The translations under genes were made by a program, and so were the position numbers. Below, one piece after another: positions 8,044-8,599 of a DNA stretch of 8,599 nt (positions within the stretch are counted from its first letter, which is position 1; each line of letters opens with the position of its first letter). Source of the stretch: Kiritimatiellales bacterium. GTDB lineage: Bacteria; Verrucomicrobiota; Kiritimatiellia; Kiritimatiellales; Pontiellaceae. The DNA lies in the NCBI GenBank assembly GCA_030630445.1, contig DAOVNC010000135.1, positions 1-8,599 of the forward strand, in the 5' to 3' direction. The notes beneath the pieces were generated by a model, which was not told where the DNA came from, made no database searches, and worked only from the letters and a program-made list of their open reading frames with translations.

Positions 8044-8396
8044 GGTGGAGGCGGGGGGAATCGAACCCCCGTCCGAATAAGAGTCACAGCAGCTTCTACG
8101 TGTGTAGTCAGGCATTAAAGGATTCGCCGCCGCCGCTGCCGCCTGTCCGGGCCACTTTGGTCGCTAGGATCCTGTTGGTTCTCGCTCCTCCCCCCGCATC
8201 CCCGGGTTTGGCGCCAGCCTGTTGTCGTCGCCTCTAGCCCCTAACAGGCTTCAGGGTAGAGACGTAGCGGAACTATGCCGCTAGTGCGTAACTTTCGTCA
8301 GCATTTATGTTTTTTGGACTCCTTTTTACGAGGCCTGGAGGCCAACCTCGACACGCCACTGAAGCTTCAACCTACCCGTCGAAACCAGTCGCCCCC
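8043..8396 (-). ncRNA. ssrA: Transfer-messenger RNA (tmRNA), one-piece
   Basis: This 354-nt RNA rescues stalled ribosomes together with SmpB and tags the unfinished protein for proteolysis. The 5' end GGGGGCG pairs with CGCCTCC before ACCA, giving a 7-bp acceptor stem with the G3.U pair recognised by alanyl-tRNA synthetase, and CCA is encoded at 8043-8045. The conserved 5' segment TGGTTTCGACGGGT follows, then the pseudoknot 1 sequence GGCCTCGTAAAAAG (within 8319-8335). The T-arm GGGGGTTCGATTCCCCC is near the 3' end. The tag reading frame is at 8273-8302 and codes ADESYALAA, ending with TAG. Length and elements match one-piece bacterial tmRNAs such as E. coli's 363 nt. The gene appears intact, and the 3' end directly borders the accessory region. 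Confidence 0.97.
8273..8302 (-). other. tmRNA proteolysis tag reading frame
   Basis: The frame reads GCT GAC GAA AGT TAC GCA CTA GCG GCA TAG, that is ADESYALAA and stop. It ends with YALAA, as in the E. coli tag, which ClpXP-type proteases recognise. I chose GCT as the resume codon because TAAAT before it aligns with TAGTC before the E. coli GCA. The preceding AAT in the same frame would give NADESYALAA instead. Confidence 0.8.
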
Positions 8397-8408
8397 GTTA
8401 AGGGAGGG

Positions 8409-8440
8409 AGTAAACAACAGGATAAGTGCGCAAACGTCAA
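8409..8440 (-). promoter_or_regulatory. Possible ssrA promoter
   Basis: On the minus strand TTGACG (8435-8440) is a good -35 box, 39 bases before the tmRNA 5' end. The -10 is unclear: TGTTTA after 18 bases or TTTACT after 20 are both weak. The tmRNA 5' end is made by RNase P processing, so the transcript can start earlier. Only the location and the -35 match support this. Confidence 0.3.
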
Positions 8441-8498
8441 TCCGAATAAACGGGGGGAATCGATGGGGGGTGCAGATGAAAAACGTGGATAGGGCGTT

Positions 8499-8599
8499 TC
8501 ATGCGGCCATGTCGAGTTTTGCCTTGCGATGCCGGTACTCCCAGTACCCGTCGTAGGTGTCGCCGATGACGGCGGTTCGGATGTCGAGTATGTTTTGGG
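8499..8599 (-). CDS. C-terminal end of an unidentified protein (cut by the window edge)
   Basis: A minus-strand frame is open from the right edge for 32 codons and stops with TGA at 8499-8501. The peptide (ILDIRTAVIGDTYDGYWEYRHRKAKL near its middle) has a natural protein composition, while the other two minus-strand frames give Pro/Ser/Thr- or Arg/His-rich text typical of non-coding frames. I do not recognise the family. The gene is 102 bases upstream of ssrA in the same direction, and no terminator is visible between them, so read-through into ssrA is possible. Confidence 0.55.
   Translation of the reverse strand, partial: QNILDIRTAVIGDTYDGYWEYRHRKAKLDMAA

Noticed and set aside
8043..8100. 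An ordinary tRNA gene, suggested by the T-loop and CCA end
   Set aside because: There is no anticodon arm next to the T-arm; the pairing 5' half lies about 350 bases away with a tag frame between, which is the tmRNA arrangement.

Overview
The window looks like a bacterial chromosome segment with a conserved left end, a 3 kb patchwork of accessory and broken genes in the middle, and a conserved RNA gene near the right end. The RNA polymerase gene is clearly bacterial. The lipoproteins, the type IV pilin-like fragment and the transposase types would fit a member of the Planctomycetes-Verrucomicrobia group, perhaps Kiritimatiellota. This placement is a low-to-moderate confidence guess from overall resemblance, not a proof.

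Left (1-3327): the last ~1090 codons of rpoC (RNA polymerase beta' subunit) run in from the left edge and end at a strong intrinsic terminator. No ribosomal protein gene follows, so rpoC closes its operon. A promoter-like site then precedes two tandem lipoprotein genes: a 54-residue protein with four Glu-His-Pro motifs, and a 450-residue lipoprotein with a transglutaminase-like Cys-His-Asp domain.

Middle (5013-8042): this accessory zone holds a cluster of palindromes and a 16-bp tandem repeat; a truncated DUF6788-type small gene; a truncated DruA-domain (DUF4338)/ISAs1-type transposase facing it; a complete yefM-yoeB toxin-antitoxin operon with a recognisable TGTACA-type operator; a pilin-like gene fragment fused to the N-terminal part of a tyrosine recombinase; and a small GIY-YIG nuclease gene with its own terminator. 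From the DruA fragment rightwards, all genes are on the minus strand.

Right (8043-8599): a complete one-piece tmRNA gene (ssrA, minus strand) with a G3.U alanine-type acceptor stem, tag ending YALAA, and encoded CCA. Its 3' end directly abuts the accessory zone, starting with a compound palindrome just before the GIY-YIG gene. Since ssrA 3' ends are classic integration sites, the simplest reading is a decayed island inserted at ssrA, with a recombinase remnant, a toxin-antitoxin pair and insertion-sequence debris. The window closes with the C-terminal 32 codons of an unidentified minus-strand gene upstream of ssrA.
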